This document shows, piece after piece, positions 15,976 to 25,744 of a DNA stretch of 64,000 nt. This DNA is from Sulfuricella sp035530375 (lineage in GTDB: Bacteria; Pseudomonadota; Gammaproteobacteria; Burkholderiales; Sulfuricellaceae). Below the pieces are notes generated by a model. It saw nothing but the letters and a program-made list of their open reading frames with translations, ran no database searches and was not told the origin of the DNA. The position numbers and the translations under genes are program-made. Position 1 is the stretch's first letter. The number at the start of each line of letters is the position of its first letter. The DNA lies in the NCBI GenBank assembly GCA_035530375.1, contig DATKUY010000049.1, positions 1-64,000 of the forward strand. The letters run 5' to 3'.

Positions 15976-17946
15976 TTATCCCTGTAGTAACTTGATTTCC
16001 GCGGCAGCAAGGTTTTCCGGCGCCCCCATCAGAACCACCACGTCATCAGCCTGCAGCACGGTTTCCGGCTGCGGCTCGAGGGCGCGGATGTTATGCCGCC
16101 GCACCGCAGTCACCCGCACCAGCAGGCTGTCCAGATCGAGTTCGGCGAGAGTCTTGCCGACCGCCGCGGAGCCCTCGTGTAGAGCGACGGTGTGCAGGCG
16201 CGGCTGCACTTTTTCGCTCAATTCGTAGTCCTGGTCGGTGGCGCCGTGGAAGAAGCCGCGCAGCAGGCTGTAGCGCGCTTCCCTGATCTGCCGCACGCGC
16301 TTGACCACCCGGCCGAACGGCACGCCGAGCAGCATCAGGGTATGTGAGGCAAGCATCAGGCTGCCTTCCAGCACTTCCGGCACGACTTCAGTCGCGCCTG
16401 CGTCGCGCAGTTTTTCCAGATCGGTATCGTCCAGCGTGCGCACGATCACCGGCAGATCGGGACGCATTTCGTGGGCATGGTGCAGCACGCGCAGCGACGA
16501 CTTCACGTCGGCGTAGGTCACCACCAGCGCCTTGGCGCGGTTCAGCCCGGCCGCCATCAGCACTTCGCGCCGCCCGGCGTCGCCGTAAACCACGCTTTCG
16601 CCCGCCACCGCCGCCGCCCTGACGCGCTCCGGGTCATGGTCGAGCGCGATGAAAACGATGCTTTCCTGTTCCAGAAGCCGCGCCAGATTCTGGCCGCTGC
16701 GGCCATAACCGCAAACGATGACATGCTCGCTGCTGGTCGCGCTTTTCACCGCGATTTCGTGCACCTCCCTGGCGCGGTTCACCCATTCGTCGCTGCACAG
16801 CTTCCGCACGATGGCCTCGCTGTACTGGATGATGAACGGTGCGGCGAGCATCGAAAACAGCATCGCCGAAAGGCATATCTGCATGACGCGGGCGTCCACC
16901 AGATGGTTGCCCCAGGCCAGGGACAGCAATACGAAACCGAATTCCCCCCCTTGAGCCAGCGCCAGGCCGGTGCGAATCGACACTGAAAGTTCGCTGCCCG
17001 AAATGCGGCTCAGAATGGCGATCAACACAGCCTTTACGGCCACCAGCAAGAACATCAGCCCGATCACCCAGGCCAGGTTGTCCGCCACGGCGCGCAGGTC
17101 GAGCATCATGCCGATGGTGACGAAAAACAGGCCGAGCAGCACGTCGCGGAACGGATTGATGTCGGCCTCGACCTGGTAGCGGTATTCGGTTTCCGAGATC
17201 AGGATGCCCGCAAGGAAAGCGCCCAGAGCCAGCGACAGGCCGGCCAGATCGGTCAGGTAGGCGAGGCCAAGGGTCACCAGCAGCACATTGAGCATGAACA
17301 GCTCGGAAGTCTTGCGGCCGGCGACAAGATGCAGCCACGGCCGCAGCAGGCGCTGACCAAAAACCAGCAGCACCGACAGCAGCAGTGCCGCCTTGATGAA
17401 TGCGCCCGCCAGCGTCCAGCCGAGGTGGCTGCCGCCCGAAGCCAGGGCGGGAATCAGCACCAGCAGGGGCACCACCGCCAGATCCTGAAACAGCAGCACG
17501 CCGACGATTTCGCGGCCATGGCGGGTATGCAGTTCGACCCTTTCGGCCAGCAGCTTGCTGACGATGGCGGTGGAGGACATCGCCAAAACGCCGCCCAGCG
17601 CCACGCCCACCTGCCAGCCCAGACCCAGCGCCATGCTCGCCGCCAGCACCAGCGCCATGGTCAGCAGCACCTGTGCGCCGCCCAGCCCGAATACGATGCC
17701 CTGCATGGCTTTCAATTGCGGCAGGCTGAATTCCAGGCCGATGCTGAACATCAGGAATACCACGCCGAATTCCGCCAGGTAGGTGGTTTCGCCGCTCGCC
17801 GGCACCCATCCCAAGGCATGCGGACCCAATACGATGCCTGCCAGCAGATAAGCCAGCAGCGGCGGCAGGCGCAGCGAACGGAACAGCGTCACCACCAGTA
17901 CGGCAGCAGCGAGGAGGATCAGAACCAGTTGCAGAGTGTTGTGCAT
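15976..17946 (-). CDS. CPA2-family monovalent cation:proton antiporter with TrkA domains (KefB/KefC-like)
   Basis: 656 residues. About 12 membrane helices occupy residues 1-385 (LPPLLAYLLAGIVLGP; FLMFSIGLEFSLPQL; AMSSTAIVSKLLAE; LLFQDLAVVPLL), followed by a TrkA-N Rossmann domain (VIVCGYGRSGQNLARLLEQE, near 410-430) and a TrkA-C domain. It probably exchanges K+ or Na+ for H+ across the inner membrane, gated by nucleotide binding. Divergent from kdsD, a common pairing in Betaproteobacteria. Ion specificity and any glutathione gating are not deducible. Confidence 0.9.
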   Translation of the reverse strand: MHNTLQLVLILLAAAVLVVTLFRSLRLPPLLAYLLAGIVLGPHALGWVPASGETTYLAEFGVVFLMFSIGLEFSLPQLKAMQGIVFGLGGAQVLLTMALVLAASMALGLGWQVGVALGGVLAMSSTAIVSKLLAERVELHTRHGREIVGVLLFQDLAVVPLLVLIPALASGGSHLGWTLAGAFIKAALLLSVLLVFGQRLLRPWLHLVAGRKTSELFMLNVLLVTLGLAYLTDLAGLSLALGAFLAGILISETEYRYQVEADINPFRDVLLGLFFVTIGMMLDLRAVADNLAWVIGLMFLLVAVKAVLIAILSRISGSELSVSIRTGLALAQGGEFGFVLLSLAWGNHLVDARVMQICLSAMLFSMLAAPFIIQYSEAIVRKLCSDEWVNRAREVHEIAVKSATSSEHVIVCGYGRSGQNLARLLEQESIVFIALDHDPERVRAAAVAGESVVYGDAGRREVLMAAGLNRAKALVVTYADVKSSLRVLHHAHEMRPDLPVIVRTLDDTDLEKLRDAGATEVVPEVLEGSLMLASHTLMLLGVPFGRVVKRVRQIREARYSLLRGFFHGATDQDYELSEKVQPRLHTVALHEGSAAVGKTLAELDLDSLLVRVTAVRRHNIRALEPQPETVLQADDVVVLMGAPENLAAAEIKLLQG

Positions 17947-17990
17947 ACAGCGATAGGCAATAAGGTATGGGGTTTAGTATACTTGCGCGG

Positions 17991-18980
17991 ATGAATGACA
18001 CCAAATCGACATCCGACCGCAAAACGCTCGATCTGGCGCGCCAGGTGCTCGCCATCGAAGCCAGGGCAATCGAGGCGATGATCGACCGGCTGGACGACAA
18101 ATTTACCGGCGCCCTGCAACTGATTCTAAACTGCACGGGAAGGGTCGTGGTAAGCGGCATGGGCAAATCCGGCCACATCGCCCGCAAGATCGCCTCGACC
18201 ATGGCCAGCACCGGCACCCCGGCCTTCTTCGTCCATCCCGGCGAGGCCAGCCACGGCGACCTCGGCATGATCGCCCCGGGCGACGTGCTGATCGCCCTGT
18301 CCAATTCCGGCGAAAGCCCGGAACTCCTGACCATCGTGCCGATCGTCAAGCGCAAGGGCGCAAAACTCATCGCCATGACCGGCAACCCTCGTTCCACCCT
18401 GGCGCGCGAGTCGGATATCCATCTCGACGCCAGCGTCGCCCAGGAAGCCTGCCCGCTCGGGCTGGCGCCGACCGCCAGCACCACGGCGGCGCTGGCGCTG
18501 GGCGACGCGCTGGCGATTGCGCTGCTCGACGCGCACGGTTTCGGCGCGGAGGACTTTGCCCTCTCCCATCCCGGCGGGGCGCTGGGCCGGCGTCTGCTGG
18601 TGCATGTCGGCGACCTGATGCATAGCGGCGACGCCCTGCCCAGCGTGCCGGAAACGGCGCTGCTCACCGAAGCGCTGCTGGAAATGTCGCGCAAGGGGCT
18701 GGGCATGACCGCGGTAGTCGATGACGCGGATCTCCTGATCGGCCTGTTCACCGACGGCGACCTGCGCCGGGTTCTCGACAAGACCCTCGACATCCGCGCC
18801 GCCAGGGTGGCCGAAGTGATGACCCGCAGCCCGCGCACCATCAACCCGGACAAGCTGGCGGCGGAGGCCGTGCAGATGATGGAGCAGCACAAGATCAACG
18901 GGCTGCTGGTGGTGGACGCAGATGGCCGTCTGGTGGGCGCGCTGAATATGCATGACCTGCTGCGGGCAGGCGTGGTTTGA
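17991..18980 (+). CDS. kdsD: Arabinose-5-phosphate isomerase
   Basis: 329 residues from MNDTKSTSDRK. A SIS domain (VVSGMGKSGHIARKIASTMASTGTPAFF; LSNSGESPEL) is followed by two CBS domains (about 205-329). It turns ribulose-5-phosphate into arabinose-5-phosphate, the first step of KDO synthesis. ATG 17991 is preferred to one 8 codons upstream because the family N-terminus fits. It heads the LPS run kdsD-kdsC-lptCAB. Confidence 0.95.
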   Translation: MNDTKSTSDRKTLDLARQVLAIEARAIEAMIDRLDDKFTGALQLILNCTGRVVVSGMGKSGHIARKIASTMASTGTPAFFVHPGEASHGDLGMIAPGDVLIALSNSGESPELLTIVPIVKRKGAKLIAMTGNPRSTLARESDIHLDASVAQEACPLGLAPTASTTAALALGDALAIALLDAHGFGAEDFALSHPGGALGRRLLVHVGDLMHSGDALPSVPETALLTEALLEMSRKGLGMTAVVDDADLLIGLFTDGDLRRVLDKTLDIRAARVAEVMTRSPRTINPDKLAAEAVQMMEQHKINGLLVVDADGRLVGALNMHDLLRAGVV

Positions 18981-18993
18981 GCTTAAGTCTTAT

Positions 18994-19112
18994 CCACGGA
19001 TTAACACGGATAACGGCTTCATTGTTACCCGGCAATGGAATGTCCTCTGGCTTTGCGGGTACCGCCGGATTAATGATTGCCTGTTGTCCTTTTAATCCGT
19101 GTTAATCCGTGG
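18994..19112. repeat. Periodic inverted repeat, CCACGGATTAACACGGAT family, copy 1
   Basis: 18-base perfect arms (18994-19011 and 19095-19112) made of CACGGAT units spaced 10 bases apart enclose about 83 bases. It fills the kdsD-kdsC gap. Confidence 0.85.
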
Positions 19113-19135
19113 CTGATTCTGGATTCTAATAAATT

Positions 19136-19657
19136 ATGGACGCTTTCGAACGCGCAAAGAAAATCAAACTGGCCATCTTCGACGTGGATGGCGTGATGAC
19201 CGACGGCAGTCTTTACCTGGCCGACGGCGGCCAGGAATATAAAGCCTTCAATTCCCTTGACGGCCACGGCATGAAGATGCTGCAACGCTCGGGGGTGGAA
19301 CTTGCGATCATCACCGGCCGGACCTCGCAAGTGGTTGCGTTGCGCGCCGCCAATCTGGGCGTGACCCATCTTTACCAGGGTGCGGAAGACAAGCTTGCCG
19401 CCTTTCTCGAACTGCTGGAGAAAGCCGGCTGCGGCCCGGCCGAATGCGCCTACATGGGCGATGACGTCATCGACCTGCCGGCGATGCGCCGTTGCGGTCT
19501 GGCGGCGTGCGTTCCCGCCGCCCCGGCCCTGGTCAAGCAGCATGCCCACTATGTGACCGACCTGCCGGGCGGGGGCGGTGCCGTGCGCGAACTGTGCGAG
19601 CTGATCATGCAGGCACAGGGAACTTTCGAGGCGCAACTGGCGCCTTATTTGAAATAA
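19136..19657 (+). CDS. kdsC: 3-deoxy-D-manno-octulosonate 8-phosphate phosphatase
   Basis: 173 residues, the usual length for this C0-type HAD phosphatase. The nucleophile motif is FDVDGVMTDG; GHGMKMLQRSGVELAIITGR and YMGDDVIDLPAM complete the HAD signature. It releases Pi from KDO-8-P to give KDO for lipid A assembly. Followed by lptC after 29 bases. Confidence 0.96.
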   Translation: MDAFERAKKIKLAIFDVDGVMTDGSLYLADGGQEYKAFNSLDGHGMKMLQRSGVELAIITGRTSQVVALRAANLGVTHLYQGAEDKLAAFLELLEKAGCGPAECAYMGDDVIDLPAMRRCGLAACVPAAPALVKQHAHYVTDLPGGGGAVRELCELIMQAQGTFEAQLAPYLK

Positions 19658-19686
19658 GCTTTCTGGCTTCCCCTGTGACAGGTCTG

Positions 19687-20259
19687 ATGCGCGACCGCTT
19701 CAACGTCTGGTTCCTGGCTGGCATGGTGCTGCTGGCGATGCTGTCGTTCTGGCTCAACCAGAAAGTGCAGCCGCCGCAGCCGAAAAACGACGGCAGCAGC
19801 CGGCACGACCCCGACTACACCGTGGAAAAATTTTCCGCCACCCGCATGGACCAGAACGGAGTGCCGTTGCACACCCTGGTTGCCGCCAAAATGACGCATT
19901 ACCCGGACGATGACTCCACCCACCTCGATCAGCCGCATTTCACCCGCTTCTCGCCGGGGAAACCGCCGATGCATATTCAATCGGACAAGGGCCTGATATC
20001 GAAAGATGGCGAGCACGCCTATTTCATCGGCAACGTTCTGGTCACGCGCGAAGCCTATCAGGACAAAAGCGCCATGACGCTCACCACCAGCTACCTGCAC
20101 GTTATCCCGGACAAGGATCTGGCGCTGACCGACAAGTTTGTTACCATTCGGGATGCGCGTATCAATGTCACTGGCGTTGGTTTAGAATTGGACAACAAAA
20201 CCCAAGCGATAAAACTGTTTTCGCGCGTCAAGGGCCGTTATGAAAAACCCAAACATTAA
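19687..20259 (+). CDS. lptC: LPS export protein LptC
   Basis: 190 residues. One N-terminal membrane helix (FNVWFLAGMVLLAMLSFWLN) anchors a periplasmic beta-jellyroll domain (YTVEKFSATRMDQNG, THYPDDDSTHLDQPHF, YFIGNVLVTREAYQD). It receives LPS from LptB2FG and passes it to LptA. ATG 19687 follows the kdsC stop and fits the expected short cytoplasmic tail. It overlaps lptA by 20 bases. Confidence 0.93.
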   Translation: MRDRFNVWFLAGMVLLAMLSFWLNQKVQPPQPKNDGSSRHDPDYTVEKFSATRMDQNGVPLHTLVAAKMTHYPDDDSTHLDQPHFTRFSPGKPPMHIQSDKGLISKDGEHAYFIGNVLVTREAYQDKSAMTLTTSYLHVIPDKDLALTDKFVTIRDARINVTGVGLELDNKTQAIKLFSRVKGRYEKPKH

Positions 20260-20845
20260 ACTTTTATCCTTCCTCTGCCTGTGGGCCACCCTGTCTCTCA
20301 TGGCGGCGCCTTGGGCGCATGCGGAGAAGGCAGACCGTGACAAGCCCATCAACCTGGAGGCGGACACCGCCAACGTGGACGATGCCAAGAAGGTGAGCAT
20401 TTACGAAGGCAACGTCGTCCTGACTCAGGGCACGCTGGTGATCCGCGCTGACAAGCTGGTCGTTACCGAAGATGCCGAAGGCTTCCAGTACGGAACCGCC
20501 TATGGCAAGCCTGCCAGTTTCAGGCAAAAACGCGAAGGCTACGACGAATACATCGAAGGCTATGGTCTGCGCATCGAATACGACCAAAAGAAAGACCTGG
20601 TGCAACTTTTCACTCAGGCGCGCATGAAGCGAAACAAGGACGAAGCGCGCGGCAATTTCATTTCCTATGACGGCAAGACCGAGTTCTTCAAGGTGATCGG
20701 CGGCAAGGAAGCGGCCACCGCCGGCAACCCGCGCGGCCGGGTGCACACGGTACTCCAGCCGAAGAAGAAAAATACCGCCGCGCCGGCCGCCAAGCCCCTC
20801 TTGTTGAAACCCGCTGAAGACATCGCCAATCCCGGGGAAGAATGA
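20240..20845 (+). CDS. lptA: LPS transport periplasmic protein LptA
   Basis: 201 residues. A signal peptide (LLSFLCLWATLSLMAAPWAHA) precedes the OstA-fold domain (INLEADTANVDDAKKVSIYEG; GTLVIRADKLVV). LptA polymerises into the periplasmic bridge for LPS. The C-terminal Lys/Ala/Pro-rich tail is dispensable-looking. Confidence 0.94.
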   Translation: MKNPNIKLLSFLCLWATLSLMAAPWAHAEKADRDKPINLEADTANVDDAKKVSIYEGNVVLTQGTLVIRADKLVVTEDAEGFQYGTAYGKPASFRQKREGYDEYIEGYGLRIEYDQKKDLVQLFTQARMKRNKDEARGNFISYDGKTEFFKVIGGKEAATAGNPRGRVHTVLQPKKKNTAAPAAKPLLLKPAEDIANPGEE

Positions 20846-20921
20846 ATCAAGCAAATATTGGGTCGAGTTACGCGGCTGCGCCGCTCTTGATCTTTGGGTG
20901 AACCCAACCCACATTAAACTT

Positions 20922-21644
20922 ATGAGCCAACTCAACGTCAACGGACTGAAAAAACGCTATAAATCGCGCCAGGTAGTGAAAGACGTTTCGCTGGAAATTT
21001 CCAGTGGCGAAGTGGTCGGCCTGCTCGGACCGAACGGCGCGGGCAAGACCACCAGCTTTTACATGATGGTGGGGTTGGTATCTCTGGATAGCGGCAGCAT
21101 CCGCCTGGACGGCAAGGAGCTGAGCCATTTGCCGATCCACCGCCGCTCCCGGATGGGCTTGAGCTACCTGCCCCAGGAAGCCTCGATTTTCCGCAAGCTG
21201 ACGGTGTCCGAAAACATCCGCGCCATCCTGGAACTTCAGGCGCTTAAACCAGACCAAATTGAACAGCGTCTGGATGATCTGCTGCATGACCTGCACATCA
21301 GCCACCTGCGCCACAACCCGGCGCTTTCCTTGTCTGGCGGCGAGCGCCGCCGGGTTGAAATCGCCCGCACGCTGGCGACCCAGCCGCGTTTCATTTTGCT
21401 CGACGAGCCGTTTGCCGGGGTAGATCCAATTGCCGTGCTGGATATCCAGAAAATCATCCGCTTCCTTACGTCGCAGGACATCGGCGTGCTGATTACCGAC
21501 CACAATGTTCGGGAAACGCTGGGGATTTGCGACCGCGCTTACATTATCAATGACGGCGAGGTACTGGCCAGCGGAAAACCGGATGAAATCGTTTATAATG
21601 AAAACGTAAGAAAAGTCTACTTGGGAGAGCATTTCCGGATGTAG
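20922..21644 (+). CDS. lptB: LPS export ABC transporter ATP-binding protein
   Basis: 240 residues, the standard LptB length. Walker A GPNGAGKTTSF, ABC signature LSGGERRRVEIAR, Walker B FILLDEPFAGVDPI and H-loop ITDHNVRE are all intact. ATG 20922 is chosen over a GTG 8 codons upstream. It powers LPS extraction from the inner membrane with LptFG, which are not in the window. Confidence 0.96.
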   Translation: MSQLNVNGLKKRYKSRQVVKDVSLEISSGEVVGLLGPNGAGKTTSFYMMVGLVSLDSGSIRLDGKELSHLPIHRRSRMGLSYLPQEASIFRKLTVSENIRAILELQALKPDQIEQRLDDLLHDLHISHLRHNPALSLSGGERRRVEIARTLATQPRFILLDEPFAGVDPIAVLDIQKIIRFLTSQDIGVLITDHNVRETLGICDRAYIINDGEVLASGKPDEIVYNENVRKVYLGEHFRM

Positions 21645-21683
21645 GGCAAGTCAGCCCCCTCTCCCCCTGAAGTTCACCACAAA

Positions 21684-23111
21684 ATGAAGCACAGCCTACA
21701 ATTAAAACTCTCGCAACACCTGACCCTGACCCCCCAGTTGCAACAGTCCATTCGTCTGCTGCAAATGTCGACACTGGAGATGGATCAGGAACTGGATGCC
21801 TTCACCCAGGAAAACCCCTTCCTCGAACGCGTGGAAGGCGCCGGTGACGCGGGAGAGGACAAGCCGGACGAGTTTATGTTGCAGCCCGCGTCTACCGGCA
21901 ATACAGCCAGCGAGACGCCCGCCGAACCCGCCACCCCCTCCGAGATCGACTGGGACCAGAATGATAGCCCCTGGACCGCGCACGACGACGAAGACGACAA
22001 CGACGACTATTCCTCGCACCGGGCCGAAGCGGTGGATCTGCGCAACCATCTCAACGGGCAGTTAGGGGTAACGCAGCTATCCGAGCACGACAGGAGAATT
22101 GTCGCCCTGCTGATCGATGTCCTCAACGAGGACGGCTATCTCACCCAGGATCTGGACGAATTGGCCGCCATGCTGCCGCCGGAACTGGAAATCGAGCCGA
22201 TCGAACTTTCCACCGCGTTGCGGCACCTGCAAAATCTCGACCCGCCCGGTGTCGGCGCGCGCAACCTGGGAGAATGCCTGGCGTTGCAACTTGAAATCCT
22301 GCCGCCCGACACGCCTTATCTTGAACAGGCGCTCGCCATTGCAAAACACCACCTCAACCTGCTTGCCTCGCGCGATTTCACCAAGCTGAAAAAACTGCTG
22401 CACTGCGACGACGACGATCTGCGCGCCGCCCAGCGCCTGATCACCCGCCTCAACCCGCGTCCCGGCGCCGCCTTCGCCAACCTGGACACGCGCTACATCC
22501 AGCACGATGTCGAGGTGCAAAAGATCAAGGGGCACTGGGTCGCCAGCCTGAACCCGGATGTCATGCCCCGGCTCCGCATCAACCGCATGTACGCCGACAT
22601 TCTGCGGCGCAACCGGGACAGCGGCAGCCAGCACCTTTCGAGCCAGATGCAGGAAGCCAGGTGGATGATCAAGAACATCCAGCAGCGCTTCGACACCATC
22701 CTGCGAGTATCCCAGGCCATCGTCGACCGCCAGCGGAATTTCCTCGAACACGGCGCAGTGGCCATGCGCCCTTTGGTGCTGCGCGAGATCGCGGAAGCGG
22801 TCGGCTTGCACGAATCGACCATTTCGCGTGTCACCACGCAAAAATACATGCGCACCCCGCGCGGCATTTTTGAACTCAAATATTTTTTCGGCAGTTCCTG
22901 CGCCACGGAAACCGGCGGCGCCTGTTCATCCACCGCCATCCGCGCGCTGATCAAGCAACTGGTGGCGGCAGAAACCCCGCAAAAGCCGCTTTCCGACAGC
23001 CAGATCGCGGATATCCTGGCAAAACAGGGCATCGTCGTCGCCCGCCGCACCGTAGCAAAGTACCGTGAGTCCATGCAAATTCCCGCGGTCAGTTTCCGCA
23101 AAACCCTTTAA
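21684..23111 (+). CDS. rpoN: RNA polymerase sigma-54 factor
   Basis: 475 residues. Region I is Gln/Leu-rich (LKLSQHLTLTPQLQQSIRLL), region II is acidic (DDEDDNDDY), and region III has the core-binding domain, a helix-turn-helix (LREIAEAVGLHESTISRV) and the RpoN box ARRTVAKYR near the C-terminus. It directs transcription from -24/-12 promoters with enhancer-binding ATPases. Its position after lptB and before hpf-ptsN is conserved in proteobacteria. Confidence 0.97.
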   Translation: MKHSLQLKLSQHLTLTPQLQQSIRLLQMSTLEMDQELDAFTQENPFLERVEGAGDAGEDKPDEFMLQPASTGNTASETPAEPATPSEIDWDQNDSPWTAHDDEDDNDDYSSHRAEAVDLRNHLNGQLGVTQLSEHDRRIVALLIDVLNEDGYLTQDLDELAAMLPPELEIEPIELSTALRHLQNLDPPGVGARNLGECLALQLEILPPDTPYLEQALAIAKHHLNLLASRDFTKLKKLLHCDDDDLRAAQRLITRLNPRPGAAFANLDTRYIQHDVEVQKIKGHWVASLNPDVMPRLRINRMYADILRRNRDSGSQHLSSQMQEARWMIKNIQQRFDTILRVSQAIVDRQRNFLEHGAVAMRPLVLREIAEAVGLHESTISRVTTQKYMRTPRGIFELKYFFGSSCATETGGACSSTAIRALIKQLVAAETPQKPLSDSQIADILAKQGIVVARRTVAKYRESMQIPAVSFRKTL

Positions 23112-23131
23112 TCAACCCGAAGGAGCCTCAA

Positions 23132-23458
23132 ATGAACCTCAATGTTACCGGACACCATGTCGAAGTAACTCCCGCCATCCGCGATTACGTTACCGACAAA
23201 CTCGGCAGGGTCACCCGCCACTTCGACCACGTGATCGACGTCAACGTCATTCTCTCCGTTGAGAAACTGGTGCAGAAAGCCGAAGTAAACGTCCACGTCA
23301 GCGGCAAGGACATTTTCGTCAAGTCCGAGGATGCCGACATGTATGCCGCCATCGACAGCCTGGTGGACAAACTCGACCGCCAGGTCGTCAAGCACAAGGA
23401 AATGCACGGCGGGCCCAGCCGCGGCAGCGGCGGCAAACATCAGCCGGTCGCCGAGTAA
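23132..23458 (+). CDS. hpf: Ribosome hibernation promoting factor (short form)
   Basis: 108 residues, with MNLNVTGHHVEVTPAIRDYV and the beta-alpha-beta-beta-beta-alpha fold typical of HPF. It lacks the C-terminal dimerisation domain of long HPF, so 100S formation would also need RMF or another partner. AAGGAG precedes the start by 7 bases. It lies between rpoN and ptsN, the conserved place. Confidence 0.94.
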   Translation: MNLNVTGHHVEVTPAIRDYVTDKLGRVTRHFDHVIDVNVILSVEKLVQKAEVNVHVSGKDIFVKSEDADMYAAIDSLVDKLDRQVVKHKEMHGGPSRGSGGKHQPVAE

Positions 23459-23508
23459 TGCCCGAAGGCGGCGGCACCTGAAAGTACCGCCGCGACCCAC
23501 TCCAAAAC

Positions 23509-23955
23509 ATGAGCTTAATCGCCGGAATACTGCCTCCGAACAACATTCTCTGCGGCCTCGACGTGGCCGACAGGGCGCGCCTGTTCGAACAAGCCGGGCT
23601 GCTGTTCGAAAATAACCAGCAACTACCGCGCAAAAAAGTATTCGACAGCCTCATTGCACGCGAAAAGCTCGGCTCCACCGGGCTCGGGCAGGGCATCGCC
23701 ATTCCGCATGGCCGCATCAAGGGACTGCACGCGGCAACCGGGGCCTTCATCCAGCTGAAAACGCCGATTCCATTCGACGCGCCGGACGGCCAGCCCGTCG
23801 GCTTGTTGTTCGTCCTGCTGGTGCCGGAGCAGGCCACTGACTTGCACCTGCAAATCCTCGGCGAGCTGGCGCAAATGTTCAGCGACCGCCGATTGCGCGA
23901 GCAGTTGCAGGCGTGTAGCGATCCTGCGGAAATCCATCGATTGCTGACTGGGTAA
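23509..23955 (+). CDS. ptsN: PTS IIA-like nitrogen regulatory protein
   Basis: 148 residues. The phospho-accepting histidine is His67 in GIAIPHGRI. EIIA-Ntr is the end acceptor of the PtsP-NPr-EIIA-Ntr chain and regulates K+ uptake and other functions; it has no sugar permease. It is followed 2 bases later by hprK. Genes for ptsP and ptsH are not in the window. Confidence 0.95.
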   Translation: MSLIAGILPPNNILCGLDVADRARLFEQAGLLFENNQQLPRKKVFDSLIAREKLGSTGLGQGIAIPHGRIKGLHAATGAFIQLKTPIPFDAPDGQPVGLLFVLLVPEQATDLHLQILGELAQMFSDRRLREQLQACSDPAEIHRLLTG

Positions 23956-23957
23956 CC

Positions 23958-24905
23958 ATGCCACATACACAGATAAGCGTAAAACACCTGTTCGATGAAA
24001 CCCACGAAAAACTGGGGCTGACCTGGGTTGCCGGCCTGGAAGGCGGCGCCCGCCTGCTTGCCGGGGAAATCATCCAGAAGCCCACCCTGGCGCTGATCGG
24101 CCATCTCAACTTCGTTCATCCCAACCGGGTGCAGGTGCTGGGCTGCGCCGAAATGGACTATCTGCGCAGCCTGGATCGGGGCGCGCTGGATCAGGCGATC
24201 GAGAACCTGTTTTCCACCGAGCTCGCCTTGATCATCGTCGCCAACAACGAGCCGGTCCCGGAGCCGCTGCTCAAAGCCGCCAACCACATCCAGACGCCGT
24301 TGTTCACCTCGCCGCAGCCCAGCCCTTACCTGATGAACGTGCTCAACCACTACCTCACCCAGGTGCTGGCCGAGTCCACGTCCCTGCATGGCGTATTCCT
24401 CGAGGTGCAAGGCATGGGCGTGCTGCTCACTGGCGAAAGCGGCATCGGCAAAAGCGAGCTGGCGCTGGAACTGATTACCCGCGGCCATCGATTGATCGCC
24501 GACGACGTGGTGGACTTCTACCTGGTGTCTCCGGACACCCTGGAAGGACGCTGCCCCGCCCTGCTCCAGGATTTCATGGAAGTGCGCGGGCTGGGCGTGC
24601 TGAACATCCGCGCATTATTCGGCGAGACCTCGGTCAAGCCGAAAAAGAACATCAAGCTGATTATCAATCTGATAAAACTGTCCCAACTGAAAATATCAGC
24701 GCAGGATCGACTGCAAATCGAGGAATTCAGCGAAAATATCCTCGGCGTCGAAATCCCCAAGGTACGCATCCCGGTCGCGTCGGGGCGCAACATCGCGGTA
24801 ATGGTCGAAGTCGCGGTGCGCAACCACATCCTGCGCCGACGCGGAATCAACAGCACGCGCGAGTTCATCGAGCGGCATGAACGCGCGATGTCGGACGAGG
24901 AATAA
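23958..24905 (+). CDS. hprK: HPr kinase/phosphorylase
   Basis: 315 residues. The Walker A motif GESGIGKS is at 159-166, followed by the HprK signature (LIADDVVDFY and EVRGLGVLNIRALFG). It adds and removes phosphate on Ser46 of HPr-type proteins using ATP or PPi, here presumably acting on NPr. Its TAA stop overlaps the rapZ ATG (TAATG). Confidence 0.96.
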   Translation: MPHTQISVKHLFDETHEKLGLTWVAGLEGGARLLAGEIIQKPTLALIGHLNFVHPNRVQVLGCAEMDYLRSLDRGALDQAIENLFSTELALIIVANNEPVPEPLLKAANHIQTPLFTSPQPSPYLMNVLNHYLTQVLAESTSLHGVFLEVQGMGVLLTGESGIGKSELALELITRGHRLIADDVVDFYLVSPDTLEGRCPALLQDFMEVRGLGVLNIRALFGETSVKPKKNIKLIINLIKLSQLKISAQDRLQIEEFSENILGVEIPKVRIPVASGRNIAVMVEVAVRNHILRRRGINSTREFIERHERAMSDEE

Positions 24906-25744
24906 TGCAGCTGATCCTGATCAGCGGGCTTTCCGGTTCCGGCAAGAGCATCGCGCTCAACGTGCTGGAGGACGCCGGTTTTTACTGCGTCGACAACCTG
25001 CCGGCGCAGCTACTCCCCAACATCGCGGGCTTCCTCGACCAGGCCGGCCACACGCGCATCGCCATCAGCGTGGACGTGCGCAGCAGCGGCCAGATCAGCC
25101 AGTTGCCCGACATCATCGTGCACCTCAAGGCACAGGGATTCGACCTGCGCCTGCTGTTTCTGGAGGCAAAAACCGAGACCCTGGTCAAGCGTTTCAGCGA
25201 AACGCGGCGGCGTCACCCACTGAGCAACGACCAGCGCACCCTGCAGGAGTGCATCCAGCTCGAACATGGTCTGCTTGAACCGATCAGCGCACTCGGTCAC
25301 CGCATCGACACCAGCGACCTCAACCCCAACGCCCTGCGCACCTGGATCAAGGATTTCGTCGATTTCGACCGCTCCCGGCTAACCCTGCTGTTCCAGTCCT
25401 TCGGCTTCAAGCACGGCATCCCGCTCGATGCGGACTGCGTGTTCGACATGCGCTGCCTGCCCAACCCCCACTACGACCCGCAACTGCGCCCGCTGACCGG
25501 CAAGGATGCGGCGGTCGCCGCCTTTCTCGAGGCCGACGCCAGCGTGCAGAAAATGCTCGGCGACATCCGCCGCTTTGTCGAAGACTGGCTACCCTGCTTC
25601 ATCCGCGACAACCGCAACTACCTTACCATTGCCCTGGGCTGCACCGGCGGGCAACATCGCTCGGTGTACTTCGCCGAAAAGCTGGCGAAACATTTCCGCA
25701 ACGGCGGCCAGCAAACCATGGTGCGCCACCGCGAACTGACATGA
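24905..25744 (+). CDS. rapZ: RNase adapter protein RapZ
   Basis: 279 residues. The N-terminal P-loop ISGLSGSGKSIALNVLED and the C-terminal block (DMRCLPNPHYDPQLR; IALGCTGGQHRSVYFAEKLA) are diagnostic. RapZ hands small RNA GlmZ to RNase E and controls glucosamine-6-P synthesis in enterobacteria; the role in Betaproteobacteria is less clear. Overlaps hprK by one base and the next gene by four. Confidence 0.95.
   Translation: MQLILISGLSGSGKSIALNVLEDAGFYCVDNLPAQLLPNIAGFLDQAGHTRIAISVDVRSSGQISQLPDIIVHLKAQGFDLRLLFLEAKTETLVKRFSETRRRHPLSNDQRTLQECIQLEHGLLEPISALGHRIDTSDLNPNALRTWIKDFVDFDRSRLTLLFQSFGFKHGIPLDADCVFDMRCLPNPHYDPQLRPLTGKDAAVAAFLEADASVQKMLGDIRRFVEDWLPCFIRDNRNYLTIALGCTGGQHRSVYFAEKLAKHFRNGGQQTMVRHRELT

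Noticed and set aside
16634..18898. 754-residue minus-strand ORF
   Set aside because: It runs antisense to kdsD and in another frame through the antiporter; neither part resembles a protein family.
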